Positions 25,633-32,869 are shown, counted from the first letter of the stretch. The stretch: 35,082 nucleotides of DNA from Clostridium liquoris (GCF_002995785.1 NZ_PVXO01000018.1:1-35082); one strand, 5' to 3'. Notes: a model not told the origin generated them from the letters alone. Program-made: numbers and translations.

Positions 25633-26967
25633 TTATATCAAGAAGAAGTAAACAAATGGTGTTGCTAAAACCAATGATAAAATGATCCTCTCTACCCATA
25701 CAATCAAAATATCCTTAATATCAAGAGGAATCTCTGTTGATAAAACACAAGGAATAGAAGCAGAGAAGAAAAGTATTTCAGAAACACATACTATTGCTAC
25801 AACTCCTTTAACAAGTGGAGAAGCGGAAGCAACTATGCTGGCTGGAAGAAACATTTCTGCAAGACTTATTGCTAAACCTTTAGATAGTAAGGAAGCCTCG
25901 CCGCCAAACCCTAAAAGTTTTGTAAATGGAAGAAATATATACCCAATTATATCAAATACAGGTGTAAATTCAGCTAGTACAAGACCTAAAAATCCAATAG
26001 ACATAAGAGTAGGACCTATAGAAAGAGCAAGACCTATGCCATCTTTAAAGTTTCTTTTAATGCCTTCCATCACACCAGGAGCCATTTCACATGCTTTAAG
26101 CCCTTCATTTAAAGCAGTAGAAAATATCTTTCCTTTTTCAGCTTTAGGCTCAGGTACAACTTTCATATTATTATAACCACTATCTGGTTTTTTTGATAAA
26201 GGATAAAGTCTAGTAGTTAGTGCTGTTACAATAAAAGTTATGATAAGAGTACCCCAAAAATATGGATTCCATTTGTCCATTAATCCTAATGTTTTGGCTA
26301 CAACAACCATGAAAGTTGCAGAAACTGTGGAGAATCCGGTTGCTATAATACATGCTTCTTTTGTGGAGTAAAAGCCTTCTTTATATACCCTATTGGTAAT
26401 AAGTAATCCTACGGAATAACTGCCTACAAAAGATGCTACTGCATCTACAGCAGAACGGCCAGGAGTTTTCCATATAGGACGCATAATAGGCTGCATAAAG
26501 ACACCAACAAATTCCATAAGACCATAATTTATTAAAAAGGCTAAAAATACAGCTCCCACAGGAATAAGCATTGTGACGGGAATAACTACCTTATTAAAAA
26601 CAAAGGGCAACATTCCCGGAGTTTGTATTCTCGCAGGACCTAGTTTAAATACTGCCATAAAATACACAAAGATTCCTAAAACTTTGAAAATTGAAAAAAC
26701 TGTAGTGACACCATCTTTATTCCAGGTCTTTTTAATAAATGGCAGTATTGCACCAAGAATAATTATTATTCCTACATAGACAATACCAAAGTAAGGAATT
26801 TGACGGATAAAGGTTACAATATGGTCAATTGGTATGGATTTTGATCCGCCAATGGTTATTGGTACAAAGAACATAAATATTCCTAAAAGGTTTAAGAAAA
26901 TAAACTTAGGCATAGTAGAAGCTTTTCTTGTGTTTTTATTCATAGATAATCCTGTGTTATCATTCAT
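25633..26967 (-). CDS. YjiH-family membrane protein with nucleoside-recognition (Gate) domain
   Basis: A 444-residue integral membrane protein with roughly 10-12 helices. It matches the YjiH group of Gate-domain proteins, related to nucleoside transporters and spore maturation proteins: it has the LINYGLMEFVGVFMQPIMRPIW segment and the second Gate-like repeat GLVLAEFTPVFDIIGYIFLP. Substrate is unknown; family members are often annotated as nucleoside recognition or arginine/ornithine-linked transporters. I take ATG 26967 because GGGGGG lies 7 bp upstream; a TTG at 26973 is too close to it. It is flanked on both sides by palindromic repeats (copies 6 and 7) and divergent from the aldo/keto reductase. 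Confidence 0.82.
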   Translation of the reverse strand: MNDNTGLSMNKNTRKASTMPKFIFLNLLGIFMFFVPITIGGSKSIPIDHIVTFIRQIPYFGIVYVGIIIILGAILPFIKKTWNKDGVTTVFSIFKVLGIFVYFMAVFKLGPARIQTPGMLPFVFNKVVIPVTMLIPVGAVFLAFLINYGLMEFVGVFMQPIMRPIWKTPGRSAVDAVASFVGSYSVGLLITNRVYKEGFYSTKEACIIATGFSTVSATFMVVVAKTLGLMDKWNPYFWGTLIITFIVTALTTRLYPLSKKPDSGYNNMKVVPEPKAEKGKIFSTALNEGLKACEMAPGVMEGIKRNFKDGIGLALSIGPTLMSIGFLGLVLAEFTPVFDIIGYIFLPFTKLLGFGGEASLLSKGLAISLAEMFLPASIVASASPLVKGVVAIVCVSEILFFSASIPCVLSTEIPLDIKDILIVWVERIILSLVLATPFVYFFLI

Positions 26968-27100
26968 AGACAATCCCCCCCAAATTAATTTTTTTTTATG
27001 AATATTGCGAACATTGATAATAATACTTTACTAGTAAAATATTTCTCCATTTAATTGTACAATATTTGAATTTTTTTGTCTACTAGTTTTCCGCATGCAG

Positions 27101-27163
27101 GGGACAGTTAACAACTTTTGTGCTTATGGACAAGCATTTTGACAAAAAGTTGTTAACTGTCCC
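27101..27163. repeat. intergenic palindromic repeat, copy 7
   Basis: A 63-bp copy (extendable to GGGGAC at 27100) between two divergent genes, the YjiH-like (-) and aldo/keto reductase (+), where no terminator is needed. Arms GGGACAGTTAACAACTTTT and AAAAGTTGTTAACTGTCCC; centre GCTTATGGACAAGC. This placement argues that the family is not simply a set of terminators. Confidence 0.87.
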
Positions 27164-27355
27164 TTAAAATATAAGCAAATTATATCAAATTTAAATTCTA
27201 TGGATTTTATGTAAATACCCTAAAGGATTATGCGTATATATATAGAATATAAGATTTATAAATATATGAGCAAAAGTGGTTTGTATTATACTCAAGGTAT
27301 AGGTTCCTATTATATAGGTGATATATGTGAAAATTTATAAGAATGGAGTGGTGAT

Positions 27356-28492
27356 ATGTTATATAGAAAGTTTGGGAAAACCCGTGAAGAAGTATCCATA
27401 TTAGGTTTTGGATGTATGAGGTTTCCAGTAGTAGATAAGGATTATAAAAAAATAAATGAAGAAGAGGCCATAAAACAAATAAGATATGGTATTGATAATG
27501 GAATTAACTATATTGATACTGCATACATGTACCATGGAGGAATGAGTGAACCGTTGGTTGGGAAAGCACTTAAAGATGGTTATAGAGAAAGAGTAAAATT
27601 AGCAACAAAGCTTCCTTCCTGGCTAGTACACAGTAGAGAAGATATGGATAAATACTTAAATGAGCAGCTTGAAAAACTACAAACAGACCATATAGATTTT
27701 TACCTTATGCATGCTTTGAATAAAGCATATTGGGAGAATTTAAAGAAACATAATGTATTTGATTTCTTAGATAAGGCATTAGCTGATGGAAGAATAAAAT
27801 ATGCAGGTTTTTCTTTTCATGACGATTTAAATTTATTTAAAGAAATTGTAGATTATTATGATTGGAGCTTTTGCCAAATTCAATATAATTTCATGGACGA
27901 AAATTATCAAGCAGGCAAAGAAGGACTAAAATATGCGGCAGAAAAAGGACTTGGAGTTGTAATCATGGAACCACTAAGAGGAGGAAGTCTCACAAGAAAT
28001 ATTCCAGAGGATGTTAAGGCTATATGGGATAAAGCTGAAATCAAGAGAAGCCCAGCAGAATGGGGATTTAGATTCTTATGGGATCAGCCAGAAGTTAGTG
28101 TAGTTTTAAGTGGAATGAATGAAATTCAGCAGATAGAGGAAAATATAAAATCTACAGAGACGGCATATCCAAACTCATTAACAGAAAAAGAAGCTGCATT
28201 AATACATGAAGTTAAGCAAATATATGAATCAAGAATAAAAGTTAATTGTACAAATTGCAGGTATTGTATGCCTTGCTCATTTGGTGTTGATATACCATCA
28301 AATTTTGAATATTTAAATGAAGCCTCAATATATGGAGATATTAAAGCTTCAAGAAACAAGTATAATTCTTCTCTAAAAAGCAGTGAAAAAGCTTCAAGCT
28401 GTAAAGAATGTGGAAAATGTGAAAAGCTATGTCCTCAGCATATTCAAATAAGGAAAATGCTAAAAGAAGTTGTAGAAACCTTTGAAAAATAA
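27356..28492 (+). CDS. aldo/keto reductase with C-terminal 4Fe-4S ferredoxin domain
   Basis: A 378-residue fusion: an aldo/keto reductase barrel (~residues 1-285) and a ferredoxin-like C-terminus. The catalytic Asp and Tyr are in NYIDTAYMYHGG, the Lys in LATKLP and the His in YLMHAL. Two cysteine clusters follow: Cys298, 301, 304, 307 and Cys349, 352, 355, 359 (CKECGKCEKLCP). This architecture is common in anaerobic Firmicutes, where the protein probably couples carbonyl reduction to ferredoxin-type electron flow; substrate unknown. AATGGAGTGGTG precedes the ATG. The last codons are duplicated at 24174-24218. The HIT gene follows 73 bp later. Confidence 0.92.
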   Translation: MLYRKFGKTREEVSILGFGCMRFPVVDKDYKKINEEEAIKQIRYGIDNGINYIDTAYMYHGGMSEPLVGKALKDGYRERVKLATKLPSWLVHSREDMDKYLNEQLEKLQTDHIDFYLMHALNKAYWENLKKHNVFDFLDKALADGRIKYAGFSFHDDLNLFKEIVDYYDWSFCQIQYNFMDENYQAGKEGLKYAAEKGLGVVIMEPLRGGSLTRNIPEDVKAIWDKAEIKRSPAEWGFRFLWDQPEVSVVLSGMNEIQQIEENIKSTETAYPNSLTEKEAALIHEVKQIYESRIKVNCTNCRYCMPCSFGVDIPSNFEYLNEASIYGDIKASRNKYNSSLKSSEKASSCKECGKCEKLCPQHIQIRKMLKEVVETFEK

Positions 28493-28507
28493 AAGTATAA
28501 TATATCA
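28466..28507 (+). repeat. source copy of the duplicated gene-end/promoter segment
   Basis: The 42-bp segment spanning the last codons of the aldo/keto reductase and AAGTATAATATATCA. It matches 24174-24218 with one base change and a 3-bp gap. As it encodes the intact end of the reductase here, this copy is the likelier origin. Its TATAAT (28496-28501) could drive the HIT gene. Confidence 0.75.
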
Positions 28508-28565
28508 TGATAGAACCATCAAAAATAAAAGAAGAATCTAAAAAGGTTGAAAGGGAGAATTATAA

Positions 28566-28943
28566 ATGGAAGAATGTATATTTTGTAACTACAATCCAGA
28601 AGAAATAATAGCTGAAAATAAATTAGCTTTTGCTATAATGGATAAATTTCCGGTAAATGAAGGACATGCATTAATAATACCTAAAAGACATTTTCCATTC
28701 TTCTTTGAGGCTACAGAAGAAGAGATAAAGGCCATATACAGCCTTATGCATGAAGTTAAAGAAATGTTAGATATTCAGTATGAACCATCAGGATACAATG
28801 TAGGAGTTAATGTGGGATATTATGCTGGACAGACTATAAAGCATTTACATGTGCATCTAATTCCAAGATATAAAGGGGATGTGGAAAACCCTAAAGGTGG
28901 AGTCAGAAATATAAAAAGGGCATTAGTTGAGTATGATGGATAA
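28566..28943 (+). CDS. HIT-family hydrolase
   Basis: A 125-residue histidine-triad protein. The active-site motif HLHVHLI has His93, His95 and His97; the upstream INEGHALIIPK-like segment (VNEGHALIIPKRHF) is also typical. It hydrolyses dinucleoside polyphosphates or nucleoside phosphoramidates and related AMP conjugates. N-terminal Cys residues (CIFCNY) match the zinc-site-containing branch of HIT proteins. AAAGGGAGAATTATAA precedes the ATG. It lies behind the aldo/keto reductase, possibly with its own promoter in the duplicated segment. Confidence 0.92.
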   Translation: MEECIFCNYNPEEIIAENKLAFAIMDKFPVNEGHALIIPKRHFPFFFEATEEEIKAIYSLMHEVKEMLDIQYEPSGYNVGVNVGYYAGQTIKHLHVHLIPRYKGDVENPKGGVRNIKRALVEYDG

Positions 28944-29043
28944 TAAAAATAGCAAGACAATTAAGGGTCAAAGTTATTTGGCATTGTAAATGTATACCTT
29001 GCTCTTATTTTTCATGAAATTTAAAACTTTGTATTGAGTGTGT

Positions 29044-29049
29044 TATAAT
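29044..29049 (+). promoter_or_regulatory. -10 box of the small secreted protein gene
   Basis: A perfect TATAAT with a weak -35 (TTAAAA, 29021-29026) 17 bp upstream. Transcription would begin at about 29056, so the ATG at 29055 cannot be the start and ATG 29088 is favoured. Confidence 0.45.
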
Positions 29050-29087
29050 ACCATATGTTTAGATTTAAACCAGGGGGATATATAAAT

Positions 29088-29324
29088 ATGAAAAGAATTT
29101 TAACTACCATAACATTAAGTATACTTTTAGTACTCAACTCTGTACCATTAACTGTTCATGCACAAGCTCCAGCAGCTACCAAAGGTGCAAATGCATTAAT
29201 TTGGATCGAACAAATACTTGATATTTTTATAGTACCTGCAATATTATTCGTAACATTATTTTTTGTAATTAAATATTCTATTATAAGTGCAGTTAAAACT
29301 ATGAAAGATAAAAAAATTCTATAA
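29088..29324 (+). CDS. small exported or membrane protein of unknown function
   Basis: A 78-residue protein with a classic signal peptide: MKR, a hydrophobic core (~residues 4-20) and a VHAQA cleavage site near residue 25. A second hydrophobic helix (~residues 40-65) is followed by a basic tail (KTMKDKKIL). So the mature form is a ~53-residue single-span membrane protein with its C-terminus inside, or the whole is a two-span protein. It is preceded by CAGGGGGATATATAA. I do not recognise the family; the layout resembles short subunits of secretion or conjugation pores, and bacteriocin-like or holin-like peptides, but there is no motif for any of them. Confidence 0.6.
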   Translation: MKRILTTITLSILLVLNSVPLTVHAQAPAATKGANALIWIEQILDIFIVPAILFVTLFFVIKYSIISAVKTMKDKKIL

Positions 29325-29522
29325 AACATGTGTATTATTATGGCAAGAACTTAAGCGTATAAGCCATTTAATTGAAATAAAGATTGGGAAAAATATAAAT
29401 ACCAAGAAATTTAATTTTTATAATCAATTTAGAAATAAAAAGATTATGTTGTAAAACTAATTTAATAATATAAATAGTAACAAAACTTTTTATAGTTAAT
29501 TCTAGCATATCCAATACCACCC

Positions 29523-29602
29523 ACTTGGCTATTGGTGAAATAATTCACCAATAGCCCAAGGAGGATAAAATATCCAAAACCTCCGTAGCCATCCTACTAC
29601 GG
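29523..29602. other. cluster of hairpins in a gene-free stretch
   Basis: Within the ~315-bp stretch 29325-29639, which has no gene, three structures stand close together: GGCTATTGGTGAA/TTCACCAATAGCC (13-bp stem, 29527-29539 with 29544-29556), GGAGG/CCTCC enclosing GGAT/ATCC (29560-29584), and CCGTAG/CTACGG (29583-29602). They could be a structured RNA leader, terminators, or a small mobile element. There is no run of T after them, and they lie just ahead of the flavodiiron protein relic. The rest of 29325-29520 shows nothing I can name. Confidence 0.4.
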
Positions 29603-29639
29603 AATTTCTATATTGTAACCTGGATATTATATCATAATT

Positions 29640-29927
29640 ATGTATATTGATGATAGGGATGTACCATTTCATAGATTAACTTTAACAAAGGGAACAACTT
29701 ATAATAGTTATCTTTTGCTTACAGAAAAACCTACAATTATTGATACTGTAGATATATAGGTTTTGGAAGAGAATATATTAGAAAATTTTAAAACATCAGA
29801 TGCAGTACTTGTTGGAACATCTATAAAATATGGAGATATGATTGGAAAATTCCTGCATGCTATAGGACACCGTAAAAAGAGAGGCCCTTCTTTAAAAAAG
29901 GGGAGCCTCTTTTTTTGTATAATGTGA
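29640..29927 (+). pseudogene. remnant of a flavodiiron protein (FprA-like) gene
   Basis: The frame from ATG 29640 reads MYIDDRDVPFHRLTLTKG then TTYNSYLLLTEKPTIIDTVD, the recognisable start of the beta-lactamase-like half of A-type flavodiiron proteins, which reduce O2 or NO. It stops at TAG 29757. The same frame then continues VLEENILENFKTSDAVLVGT, SIKYGDMIGKFLHAIGH, which looks like the flavodoxin half near the C-terminus, before running into a terminator. The whole centre of the gene (about 300 residues, with all metal ligands) is missing, so this is an internally deleted relic. No ribosome binding site is evident. Confidence 0.6.
29878..29917 (+). terminator. strong rho-independent terminator after the flavodiiron relic
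   Basis: AGAGGC (29880-29885) pairs with GCCTCT (29905-29910), with further CCTT/AAGG pairing inside, followed by a run of seven T. It lies between the relic (+) and tlp (-) and could also serve tlp in the other direction. Confidence 0.8.
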
Positions 29928-29946
29928 CATTTAAAATTATGTTTAT

Positions 29947-30174
29947 TTATTTATAACCTCTCTGCTTATCCATTGCCTCATCTTTAATTTCTTCTCTCAT
30001 ACTGCTGAGAGAATCCAGTCTTCTTTCATTTTTTTCTGTTAAAGAATTTTTAGTTTTTTCATCATCTGTTACTGAAATCATTTCTTCCGCACGGTTATAG
30101 TTTTGAATAGTTTTATCGATGTTGTATTGAATTTTATCTACATTATCCCTTCTATCGTCTGGTTTGCTTTTCAT
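29947..30174 (-). CDS. tlp: small acid-soluble spore protein Tlp
   Basis: A 75-residue hydrophilic protein matching the Tlp (thioredoxin-like spore protein) family: MKSKPDDRRDNVDKIQYNI at the start, EKNERRLDSLSSMREEIKDEA near the end. It is made in the forespore and degraded on germination. I use ATG 30174 because TAAGAGGTGATAA lies just upstream and the protein then aligns with the family start; an upstream in-frame extension to 30237 would run through the promoter. A sigma-G-like promoter is present. The presence of tlp shows that the organism forms spores. Confidence 0.9.
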   Translation of the reverse strand: MKSKPDDRRDNVDKIQYNIDKTIQNYNRAEEMISVTDDEKTKNSLTEKNERRLDSLSSMREEIKDEAMDKQRGYK

Positions 30175-30193
30175 ATATTTATCACCTCTTAGA

Positions 30194-30224
30194 TATTTTG
30201 CTACAAGGGATAATATAATATGCA
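30194..30224 (-). promoter_or_regulatory. sigma-G-type forespore promoter of tlp
   Basis: On the minus strand, TGCATA (30224-30219) and CAAAATA (30200-30194) are separated by 18 bp, matching the sigma-G pattern (TGAATA, then CATACTA). It lies 19 bp upstream of the tlp start codon, in keeping with late forespore expression. Confidence 0.6.
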
Positions 30225-30274
30225 TTTCCAAAGGCAATAATATGTTTGTAAATATATACCTTTACCCAAGGTAA

Positions 30275-30409
30275 TCTTTTATTCAAAATGATGGTGGTTA
30301 TATTTATGCTTTATCTGATAAAACAAACAACAGGTTAATTTATACGAAAATTAAATTTTGTGATTATTTTATTGATATAAACTACGAAAGAATAATTGAC
30401 AAAAAATAA
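30275..30409 (+). pseudogene. possible gene fragment, unknown
   Basis: A 44-codon open stretch without a start codon, reading NDGGYIYALSDKTNNRLIY and then KIKFCDYFIDINYERIIDKK, has protein-like composition. It follows an in-frame stop and ends in TAA. No family recognised. It may be a relic of a lost gene between tlp and the nuclease-like gene, or chance in AT-rich DNA. Confidence 0.25.
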
Positions 30410-30477
30410 GTTTATAGAAGAATAAAAAAAGAAAAATGATACTTTATAAATAACAACAACTTAGCTCTATATGGGTA

Positions 30478-30486
30478 TGATATAAT
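30478..30486 (+). promoter_or_regulatory. extended -10 promoter of the DUF5655-like gene
   Basis: TGATATAAT at 30478-30486 is an extended -10 element (TGnTATAAT) that needs little -35. An ATG lies inside the box (30485) and so cannot start the protein; transcription should begin near 30493, which supports ATG 30527. Confidence 0.55.
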
Positions 30487-30526
30487 GAAGGCGATTGAAA
30501 AAGTTTTTAGAGATGGAAGTGGTAAC

Positions 30527-31423
30527 ATGTCAGATATTAAACTGTTTAGGATACATAATGGAGTAGAAGAATTATCAGCCACCTGGGTATCCTTAGAAAG
30601 GGAACTTCAAACATTGATAGAGCAGAATATGAGTACTTTCTTTGGAGTGAACTTTTTAAAAACTGAATATGTGACATCCAATGGTGGACGTATTGATAGT
30701 CTCGGAGTAGACGAAAATAACTGTCCGGTTATATTTGAATATAAGAGATCAAGTAATGAAAATGTAATAAATCAAGGATTATTTTATTTGGATTGGCTTT
30801 TAGATCACAAAGCTGATTTTGAACTTTTAGTTATGAAGACATTGGGTAAAGATTTTTCTGATAAACTTGATTGGACTATGCCGCGCCTTATTTGTATAGC
30901 AGGGGATTTTACTAAATATGATGAATATGCTGTAAAGCAAATTAATAGGAATATAGATCTTATCAGATATAAAAAATTTGGAGAAGAATTGTTAATGTTT
31001 GATTTGATTAATTCAAATGTAGCCACACCAATTAATAGTGTTAGTGAAGAAAAATCAATAAAACAAAGTACAGATAAGACTTTTGATGAACAATTAGAAA
31101 CTACAAGTGAAAAATTAAGAGAATTATATGCTTCCATTAGGGATTATATTTTAGCACTTGGTGATGATGTAACTGAAAATAAACTCAAATTATATAGTGC
31201 ATTTAAGAAAATAAAAAATATTGCATGTGTGGAAGTTAGAATGAAAAGCATAATGCTATATTTAAGACTCAATCCTGAAGATATTACGCTTGAAAATGGT
31301 TTTACAAGGGATGTAAGTAAAATCGGCCATTGGGGAACAGGAGATTTAGAAGTTACAATAAAGAATGTGCATGATTTTGAAAAAGCTAAGGAATATATCC
31401 ATAGGGCTTATGAGATAAATTAA
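30527..31423 (+). CDS. DUF5655-like protein with PD-(D/E)XK nuclease-type motif
   Basis: A 298-residue cytoplasmic protein. Residues ~50-75 read GGRIDSLGVDENNCPVIFEY then K, placing Asp57, Glu71 and Lys73 in the D-(x)n-ExK pattern of PD-(D/E)XK nucleases, with a following QGLFYLDWL helix as in NucS/DUF91-like proteins. The C-terminal ~110 residues (CVEVRMKSIMLYLRLNPEDI, GHWGTGDLEVTI) match the DUF5655 domain, often found at the end of such proteins and thought to bind DNA or protein. Role unknown: DNA repair or defence is possible. ATG 30527 lies behind GGAAGTGG; an ATG at 30485 falls within the -10 box. It is followed in the same frame by a decayed reading frame. Confidence 0.8.
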   Translation: MSDIKLFRIHNGVEELSATWVSLERELQTLIEQNMSTFFGVNFLKTEYVTSNGGRIDSLGVDENNCPVIFEYKRSSNENVINQGLFYLDWLLDHKADFELLVMKTLGKDFSDKLDWTMPRLICIAGDFTKYDEYAVKQINRNIDLIRYKKFGEELLMFDLINSNVATPINSVSEEKSIKQSTDKTFDEQLETTSEKLRELYASIRDYILALGDDVTENKLKLYSAFKKIKNIACVEVRMKSIMLYLRLNPEDITLENGFTRDVSKIGHWGTGDLEVTIKNVHDFEKAKEYIHRAYEIN

Positions 31424-31429
31424 TTTTTA

Positions 31430-31834
31430 AATATTAGCAAGAATATAAACAACTCCAAGAGTGATAAATTGCTTAATTATAACAAATATATTGATAGCTT
31501 TTGTGATATGCAGTATGAAGCAGTTACTTATATCTCACAAAAGGGTAAGGAAAAAGCTCTAGAAAGCTATATTGATGTTTTAAAGATAGAAAAGTTTCAA
31601 GAATATTTAATGTACAAGCCCAAAGAAGCTTTTTATGAGAAATTAAAGCAGCGTATTTAACCGCTGTATCAGATAGCTGAAAATCAAGAATTTCAGGTAA
31701 TTGATAAAATTTGATTGTAGGAATAAAAATAAAGCAAACGAAATATTCAATAGTTCTCGAAAAGAATTAATTAATATTTTTGAAAAGTATAAAATTAATG
31801 ATGATGGAAGTATAAAATATTGGTACAATAAGTA
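31430..31834 (+). pseudogene. decayed reading frame, family unknown
   Basis: Downstream of the nuclease-like gene and in its frame, an open stretch without ATG (possible TTG at 31469) reads NYNKYIDSFCDMQYEAVTYI, SQKGKEKALESYIDVLKIEK, and ends at TAA 31658. After the stop the same frame continues PLYQIAENQEFQVIDKI to TGA, and then a shifted frame continues NKANEIFNSSRKELINIFEK and YKINDDGSIKYWYNK to a stop at ~31834. This pattern of stops and a frameshift in protein-like sequence suggests a pseudogene, about 130 codons long in sum. I do not recognise the ancestor. Confidence 0.45.
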
Positions 31835-31893
31835 GTAATTATTAAATTCAATATAATTTATAATTATGCAAGGGTAAAGTGTTACAAAGTAAG

Positions 31894-31947
31894 AAAAAGC
31901 ATGTATTGCTAATAATAAATAATTATAATGCAATATATGCTTTTTTA
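31894..31947. terminator. hairpin terminator with T run
   Basis: AAAAGCAT-G-TATTGC (from 31895) pairs with GCAATA-T-ATGCTTTT, around a ~20-nt AT loop, followed by TTTTTTATTTT. It lies between the decayed frame (+) and the small minus-strand genes; the run of A on its left would serve the minus strand too. Confidence 0.65.
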
Positions 31948-31949
31948 TT

Positions 31950-32084
31950 TTATTCATAAACTTTTTCAAGAACAATTCTTTTTTTAAATCCGTCACGATA
32001 AAATTTATTTTCTTCTCTTTTAGTATAATGTATATCAAATTTTTTATCATTATTTTCATGATTTATGGGATGTTGTCTCTTCAT
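31950..32084 (-). CDS. possible small basic protein, 44 residues
   Basis: The frame from ATG 32084 encodes a 44-residue, very hydrophilic peptide starting MKRQHPINHENNDKKFDIHY and ending FKKRIVLEKVYE. Amino-acid composition looks real but there is no convincing ribosome binding site (upstream TTTGAAAT). It ends just before the terminator at 31894-31947 and follows the unknown minus-strand gene. Could be a genuine small gene or a fragment. No family recognised. Confidence 0.35.
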   Translation of the reverse strand: MKRQHPINHENNDKKFDIHYTKREENKFYRDGFKKRIVLEKVYE

Positions 32085-32125
32085 ATTTCAAATAAGAAAT
32101 AAAATTATAGTATATTAATACTCAC

Positions 32126-32626
32126 TTAACTTATGTTAAGTATATTTTTTATCCCCAGAGAAATACATATGATTTTTTTATCAAATTTTCTTATTTCACT
32201 GTTTTTTATAATATCGACACGATATTCATCAATATTTTCTTTAGCAGTAGTACCATCTTGTGTTTTGAAATTTATATACCAACCTGAATTTTTTATAAAC
32301 TTTATTACTGGTCTATATCCTTTCTCGTATAGATGCATATTCCATTTCTTGACTATGATACCTGGGATTATAAAGGCATAATAATCGCCTACACAAACTA
32401 GTATTTCATAATCTACTTTATCATGATAGTAAATGCCAAATAAATACTCATCAGATTTTGGGTCTGTTACATGTATTTCTACATGTTTTTTTCCTATAAT
32501 ATACCGTGAAGGGGATATATACCTAACCTCTTGCCCTTGAAAGGCAGTTTCAAAAACACGATTTACATACATGTGACGTTCTTTTGTAGTAATTTTATTC
32601 TTGCTCATTTTAAAATACAACTCCAT
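32126..32626 (-). CDS. hypothetical protein
   Basis: A 166-residue protein without signal peptide or membrane segment, with a mixed alpha/beta look: GKKHVEIHVTDPKSDEYLFG, YHDKVDYEILVCVGDYYAFI, YEKGYRPVIKFIKNSGWYIN. An internal ATG at 32608 (MSKNKITTKERHMYVNRVFE) has GGAG about 11 bp upstream and may be the real start. I do not recognise a family. It is divergent from cas1 with a 240-bp AT-rich gap between them, in a region of accessory and decayed genes, so a mobile or defence link is possible but unproven. Confidence 0.6.
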   Translation of the reverse strand: MELYFKMSKNKITTKERHMYVNRVFETAFQGQEVRYISPSRYIIGKKHVEIHVTDPKSDEYLFGIYYHDKVDYEILVCVGDYYAFIIPGIIVKKWNMHLYEKGYRPVIKFIKNSGWYINFKTQDGTTAKENIDEYRVDIIKNSEIRKFDKKIICISLGIKNILNIS

Positions 32627-32709
32627 GTAATATCTTTATTAATATATGTTTATTAACTATTTAATGAAAAATGACATATTACCTAAAAATACTTATATTT
32701 TTAAATAAC

Positions 32710-32731
32710 ACAAGGCTCTAATACACCTTGT
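32710..32731. other. small hairpin in the gap before cas1
   Basis: ACAAGG/CCTTGT with a 10-nt loop, the only clear structure in the otherwise AT-rich gap 32627-32869 between the divergent unknown gene and cas1. No T run follows, so it is not a typical terminator. No CRISPR-like repetition is seen here. Confidence 0.3.
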
Positions 32732-32869
32732 AGCAACATATTGTGATTGAAAAAATTTATATAATACAAAGTTATATATGTTTTTTTATATATTAAAATA
32801 TAAAAATAAATTAACTATATTGAATTAAAACTTAAAATGTGGAAATAAATTCAAAAGAGGGAGGTTGTA

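Noticed and set aside
25682-26176. 164-residue plus-strand reading frame opposite the YjiH-like gene
   Set aside because: It is antisense to a clearly conserved membrane protein, with no start signals of its own.
29527-29640. Minus-strand small spore protein of the YjcZ type (GYGGFGYFILLGLL reading)
   Set aside because: Two stop codons lie directly upstream of that reading in frame and there is no start codon or ribosome binding site; the hairpins explain the region better.
31643-32059. 138-residue minus-strand reading frame
   Set aside because: It runs through the terminator hairpin and the T/A-rich decayed region, is composed mostly of Ile, Leu, Tyr and Phe from AT-rich DNA, and overlaps a better small frame.
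32133-32381. 82-residue plus-strand hydrophobic reading frame
   Set aside because: It is antisense to the unknown 166-residue gene and lacks a ribosome binding site.
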